IMG/VR virus record: IMGVR_UViG_3300047317_000707
Span: 1 to 25,058 of that record
Length of the DNA stretch: 25,058 nt
Reading direction: 5' to 3' (one strand)
Source of the DNA: a virus
The number at the start of each line of letters is the position of its first letter. Position 1 is the stretch's first letter. Shown piece by piece: positions 14,690 to 21,975 of this stretch. The notes under the pieces are model-generated. The model saw only the letters and a program-made list of their open reading frames with translations. It was not told where the DNA came from and did no database searches. Position numbers and translations under genes: made by a program.

Positions 14690-14706
14690 ATCGTATAAAA
14701 TAAGTA
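14690..14706 (+). promoter_or_regulatory. Putative -10-like element, near copy of the one at 6416
   Basis: After the SbcC gene a 38-base gap holds ATCGTATAAAATAAGTA, matching the element at 6416-6431 except for one substitution and one extra A. TATAAA at 14694-14699 would be the -10 region. Again no clear -35 box is seen. It would start transcription of the QueD/QueE/NrdJ block. GGGGA at 14716-14720 is the next ribosome site. Confidence 0.38.
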
Positions 14707-14725
14707 TTCAGCTGTGGGGATAGCT

Positions 14726-15001
14726 ATGGTATGGATCCCTCCTCAAGATATTAACCTCTCTCCACCTCCTGAAGATGGTGAAGAATTAAAGAAGACATTG
14801 ATGCGTCGTCGGGAGATACGTGGCACAGGTGTATGTGCCATGTGTGAGAATTCGGTATTTGGTCGTGATTTAACACTTGATAATGATGATGGTATTTGTG
14901 AGCTCGGGGATTTTGAAGGGGGAGATATTTTGTGTTTTTGGTGCTTTGAGGATTACGTATTTGGTGACCCTAATGACTTTACACCTGGAGGACATGCGTG
15001 A
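14726..15001 (+). CDS. Putative zinc-binding hypothetical protein, 91 aa
   Basis: ATG at 14726 is chosen because GGGGA stands five bases before it. A GTG at 14714 in the same frame would add four residues but lacks a ribosome site. The protein begins MVWIPPQDINLSPPPEDGEE, then has CAMC at about 37-40 and CFWC at about 70-73. These two knuckles 30 residues apart suggest one structural zinc. It is acidic overall. No family is recognised. It is the first gene after the putative promoter and overlaps queD. Confidence 0.65.
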   Translation: MVWIPPQDINLSPPPEDGEELKKTLMRRREIRGTGVCAMCENSVFGRDLTLDNDDGICELGDFEGGDILCFWCFEDYVFGDPNDFTPGGHA

Positions 15002-15453
15002 TGTATCAGGTAGTCAAGCGCTACGGTCATGAAGAAGGTTGGTCTTGTACATTCCGGCAACATCGAGCAACTCACTCTCATTGCCGGTTTATACATGGTT
15101 ACCCACTAGCATTTGAAATCACTTTTGAATGCGAATTTCTTGATGCTCGTAACTGGTGTATAGACTTTGGTGGACTGAAGCCACTAAAGGCTTGGCTCCA
15201 GTCAATGTTTGATCACAAGATGCTTGTTGCGGAAGATGATCCGCAGATTGAGTTCTTTAAGCTAATCGCAGACGGTGGTAATGCCATTGCCGACATTGTT
15301 ATTGTACCCGATGTTGGATGTGAAAAGTTTGCTGAAATGGCCTATTATGAAGCGGATCGAATACTTGGGGAGATTGGAGAGAAGCCTAGGGTTAAATTGA
15401 GGTCTGTGCGAGTGTCTGAGCATGGAGGCAATAGTGCCATCTTCTCAGGATGA
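15001..15453 (+). CDS. queD: 6-carboxy-tetrahydropterin synthase (QueD-like)
   Basis: This 150-residue protein is a QueD/6-pyruvoyl-tetrahydropterin synthase-family enzyme, making the second intermediate on the route from GTP to 7-deazaguanines. Marks are CTFRQHRATHSHCRFIHGY at 16-34 with the probable catalytic C28 and zinc histidines among H25, H27 and H32, then NWCIDFGGLKPLK at 51-63, LFDHK-like MFDHKML at 69-75, VGCEKFAE at 105-112 and SEHGGNSA near the end. The usual HGH zinc motif is HGY (Y34), which I believe is typical of one QueD-like subgroup. Start may be ATG 15001 or GTG 14998; GGAGG at 14987-14991 suits both. The downstream QueE supports the pathway assignment. Confidence 0.85.
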   Translation: MYQVVKRYGHEEGWSCTFRQHRATHSHCRFIHGYPLAFEITFECEFLDARNWCIDFGGLKPLKAWLQSMFDHKMLVAEDDPQIEFFKLIADGGNAIADIVIVPDVGCEKFAEMAYYEADRILGEIGEKPRVKLRSVRVSEHGGNSAIFSG

Positions 15454-15694
15454 TTTTTTTGAGTTTCGGCCGAGAGGTGTCTTAGCTCATCGAGGTGATC
15501 GATTGGAGCAGCTTCGCGAATTACGGCAAGCTGGTGCACCTCGTTTTATGGTGCGACATAATCAATTAAGTCTGTGGGCATACAGACAAGCGTTAAAGAA
15601 CCCTGCATACTTTTGCAAGGATGTAACCATTCCTGGTCTGCAAGAGAATTTCGTTAAGTTTGTTATGATACACTATACAGCGGGACGAACATAA
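15434..15694 (+). CDS. Hypothetical protein between QueD and QueE, 86 aa
   Basis: I place the start at GTG 15434 because GGAGG at 15424-15428 lies five bases upstream. An in-frame ATG at 15422 would add four residues but has no ribosome site. The protein reads FFEFRPRGVLAHRGDRLEQLRELRQAGAPRF and then WAYRQALKNPAYFCKDVTIPGLQENFVKFVMIHYTAGRT. It looks helical and basic, without a known motif. Wedged between queD and queE with overlaps on both sides, it could assist the pathway, but there is no direct evidence. Confidence 0.65.
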   Translation: MPSSQDDFFEFRPRGVLAHRGDRLEQLRELRQAGAPRFMVRHNQLSLWAYRQALKNPAYFCKDVTIPGLQENFVKFVMIHYTAGRT

Positions 15695-16398
15695 TGCCCG
15701 ATACGATCCTCATAGCGGAATTGTTTGGTCCTGTTCTGCAAGGGGAGGGTGCACTAGCGGGAAAGGCTAGTCACTTTATTCGCACTAGTGGTTGCAGTTA
15801 CCGTTGCACTTGGTGTGACTCTATGCACGCTGTTGACCCAGATCAGATTCAAGCAAATTCTAGAAAGATGCCTATTGAAGATATTCTTAGAGAGGTAGAG
15901 GAACTACCAAAGGTTCCCTGGGTTACATTATCTGGTGGTGATCCGGTTGCTTGGGATTTGACTCATTTATGTCTTGAATTAAAGATGATGGGTTACAAGG
16001 TTGCTGTTGAAACGCAAGGTGCATTGTGGAATGACTGGCTTGAATTTTCTACCTTTGTAACCTGTTCCCCCAAACCACCCAGTAGTGGGATGGTGGATAG
16101 GCTGGACATTGCAATCTTACAAAAGTATTCAGTTAGGTTTCATGACAATATGGTGTTCAAGATAGTTGCTTTTGATGATGAAGATCTTGACTTTGTTCAA
16201 CGTATACATCGCGCCTTCCCAATGATTCCGATGTACATCACGGCTGGTACTCCGGCAGGTGAAGTGTTTGTCCGCAGGAACATTATCGAAGGGTTCCGCA
16301 AGATATCTGAATCTGTATTAAAACGTCCTCAGTTATTTGATGTGACGGTGGGTATACAACAACATGCCCTAATGTATGGGCGGGAGTTGGGGAGATAG
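15694..16398 (+). CDS. queE: 7-carboxy-7-deazaguanine synthase, radical SAM (QueE)
   Basis: This 234-residue radical SAM enzyme converts 6-carboxytetrahydropterin to 7-carboxy-7-deazaguanine. It has the GPVLQGEG opening at 12-19, the cluster motif CSYRCTWC with C34, C38 and C41 binding 4Fe-4S, WVTLSGGDP at 76-84, VETQG at 105-109 and SPKPPS at 125-130, all characteristic of QueE. The C-terminal third completes a partial TIM barrel. The start overlaps the preceding stop as TAATG. It sits downstream of queD on the same transcript, and DpdA at 124-1212 is the expected user of the product after any further processing. Confidence 0.92.
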   Translation: MPDTILIAELFGPVLQGEGALAGKASHFIRTSGCSYRCTWCDSMHAVDPDQIQANSRKMPIEDILREVEELPKVPWVTLSGGDPVAWDLTHLCLELKMMGYKVAVETQGALWNDWLEFSTFVTCSPKPPSSGMVDRLDIAILQKYSVRFHDNMVFKIVAFDDEDLDFVQRIHRAFPMIPMYITAGTPAGEVFVRRNIIEGFRKISESVLKRPQLFDVTVGIQQHALMYGRELGR

Positions 16399-16563
16399 AT
16401 GGAAGAGATTCGCTTTACCGAGTGTCCGGAATGCGGTAAAGAGGTAAAGTATCTGTGGGATGGAGGAGTCATCCCAACGGAACAATACGTTTTGATTGTC
16501 GATTCGATATATCATACCAAGTGCTGGGAGAAGTTAGTTGACGAGCACCCGACAGAAGGTTAA
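16399..16563 (+). CDS. Small zinc-ribbon-like protein, 54 aa
   Basis: ATG follows the queE stop with GGGGAGAT just upstream. The frame is open to TAA at 16561-16563. The product starts MEEIRFTECPECGKEVKYLWD, giving CPEC at 9-12, and later has YHTKCWEKLVDEH with H41 and C44. C-x2-C plus H-x2-C is a plausible zinc site. Its 3' end overlaps the phosphoribosyltransferase gene by 26 bases. Function unknown. Confidence 0.65.
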   Translation: MEEIRFTECPECGKEVKYLWDGGVIPTEQYVLIVDSIYHTKCWEKLVDEHPTEG

Positions 16564-16957
16564 TCTATTCTGGTCTGATATTGATCACGCGAGTAATCGT
16601 TTGATTAAGAAGATGCGAGAGGATTCAATTGTAAAGCCTACAAGTATAATCATGCCGGTATATCGTGGTGGATTAGTTCCTGGTTCAATGCTTGCCTATG
16701 AGTTTGATATTAAGGAGTTGATATGTATTGATCCAAAGATTAGTTATGTTATGTCTCATTACTCTGATTTGATAGTTGTTGATGACGTTTATGACACGGG
16801 TTCGACTTTTGCAAAATTGCAAAACTTCTACCCACACGCTACTTACGTCGCATTGTTCTCCAAGATTCCTTACGGTTGTCATTACTATGGTAAGCTGGTG
16901 GATCCAGATGATTGGTTGGTGTTCCCTTGGGCAAAGAATGATGAAGTAAACAGATGA
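16538..16957 (+). CDS. Purine-type phosphoribosyltransferase
   Basis: This 139-residue protein is a type I phosphoribosyltransferase. The PRPP loop LIVVDDVYDTGSTF lies at 78-91 with the D82-D83 pair, IIMPVYRGGLVPG at 37-49 is the strand and loop that bind pyrophosphate, and DWLVFPW at 125-131 matches the base-binding end of xanthine/guanine/hypoxanthine enzymes. It would link PRPP to a purine-like base. TTG at 16538 is the only start available after an in-frame stop at 16535-16537, and GGGAG at 16526-16530 is seven bases before it. Placed two genes after queE, it may salvage purines or act on a deazapurine base; the substrate cannot be read from sequence. Confidence 0.8.
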   Translation: MTSTRQKVNLFWSDIDHASNRLIKKMREDSIVKPTSIIMPVYRGGLVPGSMLAYEFDIKELICIDPKISYVMSHYSDLIVVDDVYDTGSTFAKLQNFYPHATYVALFSKIPYGCHYYGKLVDPDDWLVFPWAKNDEVNR

Positions 16958-17157
16958 ACCGTTACGAAGACCCAAAAGATCCATTCAATAGTGACTTCTA
17001 TTGGACGGGTAAAGCATGTATTGAAAAGGGTTGTGAAAAGCCTGCTGGAACGTATTGGTCTCGGCTTTGGTGCTTTGATCACAATGTTAAAAGAATGCGT
17101 CGGATAGATAAGTCTCTTGAACCATTTCGGCATGTGTTAGATGAGAAATCCTCCTAA
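16954..17157 (+). CDS. Small Cys-containing phage protein, 67 aa
   Basis: The ATG overlaps the previous stop (ATGA). The sequence PFNSDFYWTGKACIEKGCEKPAGTYWSRLWCFDHNVKRMRRID carries C22, C27, C40 and H43, a C-x4-C-x12-C-x2-H set that probably binds zinc. The GC-KPAGT-W---WCF-HNV-RM-RI pattern looks conserved rather than random, and I think similar small phage proteins exist, but no role is known to me. It overlaps the next gene by 17 bases. Confidence 0.66.
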   Translation: MNRYEDPKDPFNSDFYWTGKACIEKGCEKPAGTYWSRLWCFDHNVKRMRRIDKSLEPFRHVLDEKSS

Positions 17158-17338
17158 ACCCATCCGGGTGTTCTTTAGTCCATTGTCTCGTCGCTTTTAC
17201 GCGACTCGAGCATACCGTGAAGAAGAAAATGGTCTAATCATTGTCACCGGGGAGAAGTTTGATGTAACTAATGACATCGCTGGGTTGATTGAACAGCATA
17301 ACGTCACATTCAAGATACGAGAAGAGGTGGAGGAATAG
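17141..17338 (+). CDS. Hypothetical protein, 65 aa
   Basis: The start ATG at 17141 lies inside the end of the previous gene. The product reads PIRVFFSPLSRRFYATRAYREEENGLIIVTGEKFDVTNDIAGLIEQHNVTFKIREEVEE, a compact strand-strand-helix-strand pattern with FDVTNDIA as its most distinctive stretch. No motif for catalysis or metal binding is seen. Coupled overlaps on both sides support expression. Confidence 0.65.
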   Translation: MRNPPKPIRVFFSPLSRRFYATRAYREEENGLIIVTGEKFDVTNDIAGLIEQHNVTFKIREEVEE

Positions 17339-17680
17339 ATGGCGTTCATTCTTGAAATTCAAATGGATAACGTAAAGCATCATCTGGTGATGCCGGATAT
17401 GGACACGGCCAAATGCTGGCTTGCTAAGCTTGAACCCCATGTTGGTGTCCGCTTTAAGAATCGTGAGACCGAACAAATGCGGATACCGTCAGTGGAGGGC
17501 GAGGCCGTTATCTCTTTGGAGCACATCATCAGTGCGCGGGCGATCGACGGGAAGATCTATCAAGACGCAGTTTCGGAAGAGAGAATCGCCGAGCGCACCG
17601 AGTTCGCCAATATATTCCGTAAGGTTGACTCTGAAATCTGGGAGAAGATCTTAGAACGACTAGAGTCTAAAAAGGAGTAA
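17339..17680 (+). CDS. Hypothetical protein, 113 aa, upstream of ribonucleotide reductase
   Basis: ATG follows GGTGGAGGAATAG, a strong ribosome site. The protein begins with strands (FILEIQMDNVKHHLVM), then a helix, and ends in charged helices (EERIAERTEFANIFRKVDSEIWEKILERLESKKE). The central part, MRIPSVEGEAVISLEHIISARAID, has clearly GC-richer codons than the flanking genes. No family is recognised. It precedes nrdJ by four bases and may be translated with it. Confidence 0.7.
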   Translation: MAFILEIQMDNVKHHLVMPDMDTAKCWLAKLEPHVGVRFKNRETEQMRIPSVEGEAVISLEHIISARAIDGKIYQDAVSEERIAERTEFANIFRKVDSEIWEKILERLESKKE

Positions 17681-17684
17681 ACCA

Positions 17685-19433
17685 ATGGGTCCACAAACTG
17701 AATCTGCTGATCGTCTTCATGCAATGAAGTATCGATCACCCGGTGAAGACTTTCGTGAGTCAATGAATCGAGTGGCCTTTGGTCTAAAGGACTCGGATAA
17801 CCACTATCATCAGTTTAGAGAGGTTATCCTAGACCAGCGTTTCCTCACCGGTGGCAGGATTCAGTCCGCTGTGGGCTCCTCCAAGCACGTTACTGCTCAT
17901 AACTGTTACGTGTCAGGGACTATAGCTGACTCCTATGTTGAAGGACCGGGCTCTATTATGCACCGGGCGCATGAAGCGGCAGCAACGATGCGCATGGGAG
18001 GTGGGATTGGCTACGACTTTTCAACTCTACGTCCAAGAGGAGAATTGGTTGCTAAGTTGCAATCTCAGTCTTCTGGACCTGTCTCCTTTATGCACATTTA
18101 TGACGCTGTATGTCTTGCCACTGCGTCCTCCGGGCACCGGAGAGGCGCTCAAATGGGAATCCTACGGATCGATCATCCCGACATCGAAGAATTCATTCAT
18201 GCTAAAAATAATCGTGATAAGTTGGTGGGATTCAATATTAGCGTGGCAGTAACTGATGAGTTTATGGAAGCGGTAGCAAAGGGTAGTGAGTTTGCGCTGC
18301 GCTGGGGTGGTAAAGTTTATCGGTACGTGGATGCGCAGGAACTGTGGGAAAACCTGATGCGGTCTACCTGGGATTGGGGTGAGCCCGGTGTAGTCTTTAT
18401 CGATACAATCAACCGCATGAACAACCTGTACTACTGCGAGATCATTGCTGCCACTAATCCTTGTAGTGAACAACCCTTGCCACCCTTTGGTGCTTGTCTG
18501 CTTGGATCGTTCAACCTTGTCAAGTATCTGTCTCGGCAGCCACTAAGGTTGATGAACTCACTTGATACTCTCCCGTCACCATGGTCATTTGATTCTGATA
18601 GGTTAAGGGCGGATGTCCCACCTGTGGTTAGGGCACTGGATAATGTTGTTGATAAGACTCGTTATCCCTTGGCAGAGCAACGTGGGGAGGCTATCACCAA
18701 GCGCAGGATGGGGATTGGGATTACAGGACTTGCCAATGCTGGTGAGGCACTGGGGTTCCCCTATGGGTCTGAAGCGTTTTGCTACTTTGAATCTGCTGTC
18801 TTGGAGACTATTGAAGAGGCAGCTTACTTGGCAAGTGCGGATCTTGCTGAGGAAAAGGGTGCATTCCCATTGTTTGATGCGGAGCGTTATCTTGAAGGTG
18901 AGCACGTTAAGCGTCTATCGGAAGAAGTTCAGTATGCCATCAGAAAGAAGGGAATCCGCAATTCGCATCTGACCTCTATTGCACCCACAGGCACAATCTC
19001 GCTTTGCGCTGACAATGTAAGCTCTGCCCTGGAGCCTGTATTTGCCTATCGGCAAGAGCGTCCGATCAATACACCCACCGGTGCAATGATCGACGTGCTT
19101 GATGACTATGGGGCTAAGTTCTTGCAGGTGAGGGGAAAGCTGGCTGCAGATGTTACCGCAGATGAGCATCTCAAAGTCCTGTTGGCGGCACAACCACACT
19201 TAGACTCTGCTGCTTCCAAGACAGTGAATATGGATGGTCGAAAGATGCCTTGGGCGGACTTTAAGGCGATCTATCAAACAGTGTGGGAGAATGGTGGTAA
19301 GGGCTGCGCCACATTTAACAGCGCTGGTAAGCGGGGCAGCCTGCTTAGTGATGCAGAGCGCGAGGACCCACCGGTATACGAAGGGGATTCGTGCGAGGTG
19401 GACCCACTAACTGGAAGGCGTAGTTGTGAGTAA
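17685..19433 (+). CDS. nrdJ: Class II adenosylcobalamin-dependent ribonucleotide reductase
   Basis: This 582-residue protein is a monomer-size NrdJ-type reductase that makes deoxynucleotides without a separate radical subunit. Key residues are C74 in HNCYVSG and C271 in FGACLLGSFNL (the redox pair), C260 and E262 in NPCSEQPLPPFGA (radical site), GGGIGYDFSTLRPRGE at 105-120, and APTGTIS near 430. The C-terminus SCEVDPLTGRRSCE carries C570 and C581, the shuttle pair that passes reducing power from thioredoxin-like donors. No nrdB-like gene is in the window, consistent with class II. It needs vitamin B12 coenzyme from the host. AAGGAG lies eight bases before the ATG. Confidence 0.92.
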   Translation: MGPQTESADRLHAMKYRSPGEDFRESMNRVAFGLKDSDNHYHQFREVILDQRFLTGGRIQSAVGSSKHVTAHNCYVSGTIADSYVEGPGSIMHRAHEAAATMRMGGGIGYDFSTLRPRGELVAKLQSQSSGPVSFMHIYDAVCLATASSGHRRGAQMGILRIDHPDIEEFIHAKNNRDKLVGFNISVAVTDEFMEAVAKGSEFALRWGGKVYRYVDAQELWENLMRSTWDWGEPGVVFIDTINRMNNLYYCEIIAATNPCSEQPLPPFGACLLGSFNLVKYLSRQPLRLMNSLDTLPSPWSFDSDRLRADVPPVVRALDNVVDKTRYPLAEQRGEAITKRRMGIGITGLANAGEALGFPYGSEAFCYFESAVLETIEEAAYLASADLAEEKGAFPLFDAERYLEGEHVKRLSEEVQYAIRKKGIRNSHLTSIAPTGTISLCADNVSSALEPVFAYRQERPINTPTGAMIDVLDDYGAKFLQVRGKLAADVTADEHLKVLLAAQPHLDSAASKTVNMDGRKMPWADFKAIYQTVWENGGKGCATFNSAGKRGSLLSDAEREDPPVYEGDSCEVDPLTGRRSCE

Positions 19434-19719
19434 CCGATCCAATCGCAACCGAACGGCGCGCGCGGAGCGGATCGTCGACGTTGTGCTCGCCGAATTTGGG
19501 CAAGCGGTGATCCGCAAAATATCGATGCGCGACGCGATGGTGGCAGCATGTGCCGCCGCTTTGATCGATAGGGAGGGCCATCAAACGCCCTGCTTGTCGG
19601 CGCTCGCCAGCGGCGACGCGTGCCAGCCAGACGAGACGTTAAAGCGTTGCGCGATCTGCGGCTTTGTCGTCGATACGAAATTCGCCGCTGAAAAGCCGAC
19701 TGTGAGGATGCGGCCATGA
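19426..19719 (+). CDS. GC-rich hypothetical protein, 97 aa
   Basis: GTG at 19426 overlaps the end of nrdJ, with GGAAGG seven bases upstream. From here base composition rises sharply, with runs such as GGCGCGCGCGGAGCGG. The product has a basic helical start (SNRSNRNRTARAERIVDVVLAEF), an Ala-rich helix and C-x2-C in KRCAICGFVVDT near 74-77. It is not recognisable. The composition resembles that of a high-GC Pseudomonadota-type genome, which suggests recent acquisition by the phage. It is joined to the next gene by ATGA. Confidence 0.6.
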   Translation: MSNRSNRNRTARAERIVDVVLAEFGQAVIRKISMRDAMVAACAAALIDREGHQTPCLSALASGDACQPDETLKRCAICGFVVDTKFAAEKPTVRMRP

Positions 19720-19888
19720 CCAGCACGGTTGTTCATGCGAACGATTTGGATCGGGCACGCGCCTTGCTCGCCAACGACCCTGATGAAATGGATGAGGAGT
19801 GGCTCGCGGAGATTATCGCTGTCGTCCGAGCCGAGGCAGTCGCGGCTGAGCGCGAGCGCATCGCCCGCCGGGTCGTCCTCGTCACTCA
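19434..19888. other. GC-rich patch between the two transcription arms
   Basis: Between the nrdJ stop and about 19888 the sequence is markedly richer in G and C than on either side, and returns to the background composition where the minus-strand gene at 19889-20167 begins. It carries two small coupled plus-strand genes. I see no terminal repeats, transposase or integrase. It looks like a small foreign insertion, or a host-derived addition, at the junction of the convergent operons. Confidence 0.55.
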
Positions 19889-19949
19889 TCACTTCTTGAA
19901 CTCCTTAGCTAAATCTGGACCGCCAAACCTACCAAGTGGTGAGAAGTAG
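19716..19949 (+). CDS. Hypothetical protein whose tail reads into an antisense gene
   Basis: ATG overlaps the previous stop (ATGA). The N-terminal part is acidic and helical: DLDRARALLANDPDEMDEEWLAEIIAVVRAEAVAAERERIARR. From about residue 58 the frame leaves the GC-rich patch and continues for 61 bases antisense to the next gene, adding a tail ending SGPPNLPSGEK. The tail is probably accidental, the result of the patch joining new DNA downstream. If so, the native protein ended in another way. Function unknown. Confidence 0.5.
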   Translation: MTSTVVHANDLDRARALLANDPDEMDEEWLAEIIAVVRAEAVAAERERIARRVVLVTHHFLNSLAKSGPPNLPSGEK

Positions 19950-20167
19950 CAGTTAGGATCGGCTAAGTCCTTCTGGTATTGTTCACCAAGGACATCTTCC
20001 ATTTCCATGATACGCTTGAGGCATAGCTCAGCGTATCTTCGTCTACTAATGATATTTCTAACGATGTTGCGCAGGTGGGTTAAGTCCAGATCGCCAACAG
20101 CAATCCTCTTGCCGTCTTTCGTAACCCAGTATTCTTCCTGAGCATCTTTTTGAGCTTTGGTTGTCAT
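19889..20167 (-). CDS. Small conserved phage protein, 92 aa
   Basis: It lies 14 bases downstream of the helicase on the same strand. The core EYWVTKDGKRIAVGDLDLTHLRNIVRNIISRRRY follows a W-T-DG--I-V-D----HL-N--R pattern found in short phage proteins, followed by a helical, charged C-terminus (ELCLKRIMEMEDVLGEQYQKDL) and a Gly/Pro-rich end. The HL-NI-R part suggests nucleic acid or protein binding, but no function is established. Its 3' end overlaps the convergent gene by 61 bases. Confidence 0.68.
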   Translation of the reverse strand: MTTKAQKDAQEEYWVTKDGKRIAVGDLDLTHLRNIVRNIISRRRYAELCLKRIMEMEDVLGEQYQKDLADPNCYFSPLGRFGGPDLAKEFKK

Positions 20168-20181
20168 TCTGGTAAGTCCAT

Positions 20182-21918
20182 TCAGAACGGAATTCCGTCA
20201 TCGAGCTTGCGCTGGTAGACAATCTCGGTTGCCTTTCTCACGCCTTCACTATTTTCCCTGGGGTTGATTGCCACCTGCGCAAGCGCAGCATGAGAGTTGA
20301 TCTGAGGGGTGCGCGCGTCCAAAGCCCGCTCGATCACTTCCTGCTTCTCGACGATGGTGTGGGCCATGATAGAATCGACCGATCCATCGAACACCAGGTG
20401 CTGCACCAGGACCGAACCTTGCTGACCGATACGGTGCAGACGATCTTCGCATTGGCTGATCGTACCAGGCACCCAATCCAGCTCGGCAAAGATCACCAGC
20501 TGAGCGGCGGTCAGTGTAAGCCCAAGACCGGCGGCATGGATTGAACCAATAAACAGGTGGCAATTCGGGTCGTGTTGGAACTTGTCGACCTGCTGCGACC
20601 GCGCATTAGGTGGCGTCTCGCCGGTGACCACTGCTGCGGTGGGGAACTCTGCTTGCAGAGCATGGCCCACATCGTGATGATGAACGAACACCACAACTTT
20701 GTCCTCGGCCTCAAGGCATTCCTTGAGATGCTCGATGACGTTCGGAATCTTGGCGACCGCTGTATCGTGTCGAACTTGCGACATCTCTTCGAAGGCGATC
20801 TTGTTCGCACCATGCAGCTTCCGGATGGAGGCATTATACCCATCCTTGTCGCCCTGCGCGCGTGCCTCCCGCGCGGCTTCTTCTGCGGCCTCTATGGTAT
20901 CACGATAGCGTTTGTACACCGAGAGCTCAGCCGCAATGGCCGTCCCTGAGTGGGTGCTGGGCGGGAGGATAATGACCTGCCTGCGCTTTGCTGGCATTTC
21001 GGTCATAACTTCTGACTTCAACCGGCGCACCATAAACTTGCTGCGCAGGCGCTGCTGAAGTTCACCCAGATTTGAGGCACCATTAAAGTCCCAACCATAC
21101 CCATTGTGATGGGCTTCGGTATAGCGCTTCATGAATGTGAAGAAGTGCCGGCCCAGACCCTGAGGATCGAGCGCATGGACCAAAGTCCACAGTTCCTTTG
21201 GCCGGTTTACGATCGGAGTACCGGTCATAAAGATTTTACGCTTGGCGCTAATTGGCTTGACGACCTTGGCCGGGTCTTTGTCTTCGTGACCGAGCAAGAT
21301 CCTCGTCCGCTGGGCGTTTTCATTCTTGACCATGTGGCACTCGTCGACAATGAGCAGGTCCCACTTACGAGCGTCAATTGCTGCGCGGTGCTTGATCAGA
21401 ATGTCGTAATTGATGATTACGATATTGCCGGTCGGGAAAGTCCCATTGGCAATTTCGATTGAGAACTTGCGGACCAGCCACTTGTTCATCTCCCGCGCCC
21501 AGTTCACCTTGAGCGAGGCGGGGCAGACCACAAGGACTGTCTGGATCGAAGTGTCTAGGTTGATCACCCCGATTGCCTCGATCGTCTTGCCCAAGCCCAT
21601 TTCGTCCCCGATGAGGGTGGCAGGCTTGCTGGCGGCATAGGCAATGCCGGCAAGCTGATAGGGCAGATAGGCAAGCCCGTTAGGTACGGGAACCTGGGCG
21701 GTGGCACCCGTGGCATAGCTGCTGGCGATGGCTGTGTTTGCCTGGTCCGCAGCGCTCGAATCGAGCTTGGCCGCGACCAGTACGTCCTCGGTCCACCACA
21801 GTTTCGTGGTCGGATCCCAGTGAAAGCCGGCGGCCTTAACTACGTCCTTGGTCGCCCAATCGAACGCAAACCGCGCGATCCACCGGGCACCGGATTTCTC
21901 AACTTTGATAGGGTTCAC
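20182..21918 (-). CDS. SNF2-family helicase/translocase with SSB-like C-terminal tip
   Basis: This 578-residue protein has an N-terminal module of about 50 residues (ARFAFDWATKDVVKAAGFHWDPTTKLWWTE) like HARP/DUF5710-type DNA-binding pieces, then a SNF2 ATPase: motif I GDEMGLGKT at 104-112, motif Ia VCPASLKVNW, motif II DECH at 192-195, motif III MTGTP at 231-235, motif V AAGLGLTLTAA at 462-472 and motif VI QCEDRLHRIGQ at 489-499. It resembles SMARCAL1-type enzymes that move on branched DNA or anneal strands. The last residues, KLDDGIPF, resemble the conserved tip of bacterial SSB. The GTG start at 21918 follows GGAG by seven bases. The nearby ATG at 21925 is out of frame and soon stops. Confidence 0.9.
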   Translation of the reverse strand: MNPIKVEKSGARWIARFAFDWATKDVVKAAGFHWDPTTKLWWTEDVLVAAKLDSSAADQANTAIASSYATGATAQVPVPNGLAYLPYQLAGIAYAASKPATLIGDEMGLGKTIEAIGVINLDTSIQTVLVVCPASLKVNWAREMNKWLVRKFSIEIANGTFPTGNIVIINYDILIKHRAAIDARKWDLLIVDECHMVKNENAQRTRILLGHEDKDPAKVVKPISAKRKIFMTGTPIVNRPKELWTLVHALDPQGLGRHFFTFMKRYTEAHHNGYGWDFNGASNLGELQQRLRSKFMVRRLKSEVMTEMPAKRRQVIILPPSTHSGTAIAAELSVYKRYRDTIEAAEEAAREARAQGDKDGYNASIRKLHGANKIAFEEMSQVRHDTAVAKIPNVIEHLKECLEAEDKVVVFVHHHDVGHALQAEFPTAAVVTGETPPNARSQQVDKFQHDPNCHLFIGSIHAAGLGLTLTAAQLVIFAELDWVPGTISQCEDRLHRIGQQGSVLVQHLVFDGSVDSIMAHTIVEKQEVIERALDARTPQINSHAALAQVAINPRENSEGVRKATEIVYQRKLDDGIPF

Positions 21919-21975
21919 TGTGCATCTCCGTTCTGACAGCTATACATATAAGCGCTCTTGCGCTCGATTGCAAGC
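21919..21975 (-). promoter_or_regulatory. Promoter-leader A, upstream of the SNF2 gene
   Basis: Reading leftward, TTGCAA (21973-21968) is a -35-like box, followed by 17 bases and TATATG (21950-21945) as a -10-like box. A dyad, AGCGC and GCGCT with four bases between, lies at 21951-21964 in the spacer and could be an operator. After it come TATAGC, TGTCAG and the ribosome site CGGAG. Nearly the whole stretch matches leader B at 24448-24502, which argues strongly for function. The rest of the gap, 21976-22010, shows nothing further. Confidence 0.68.
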
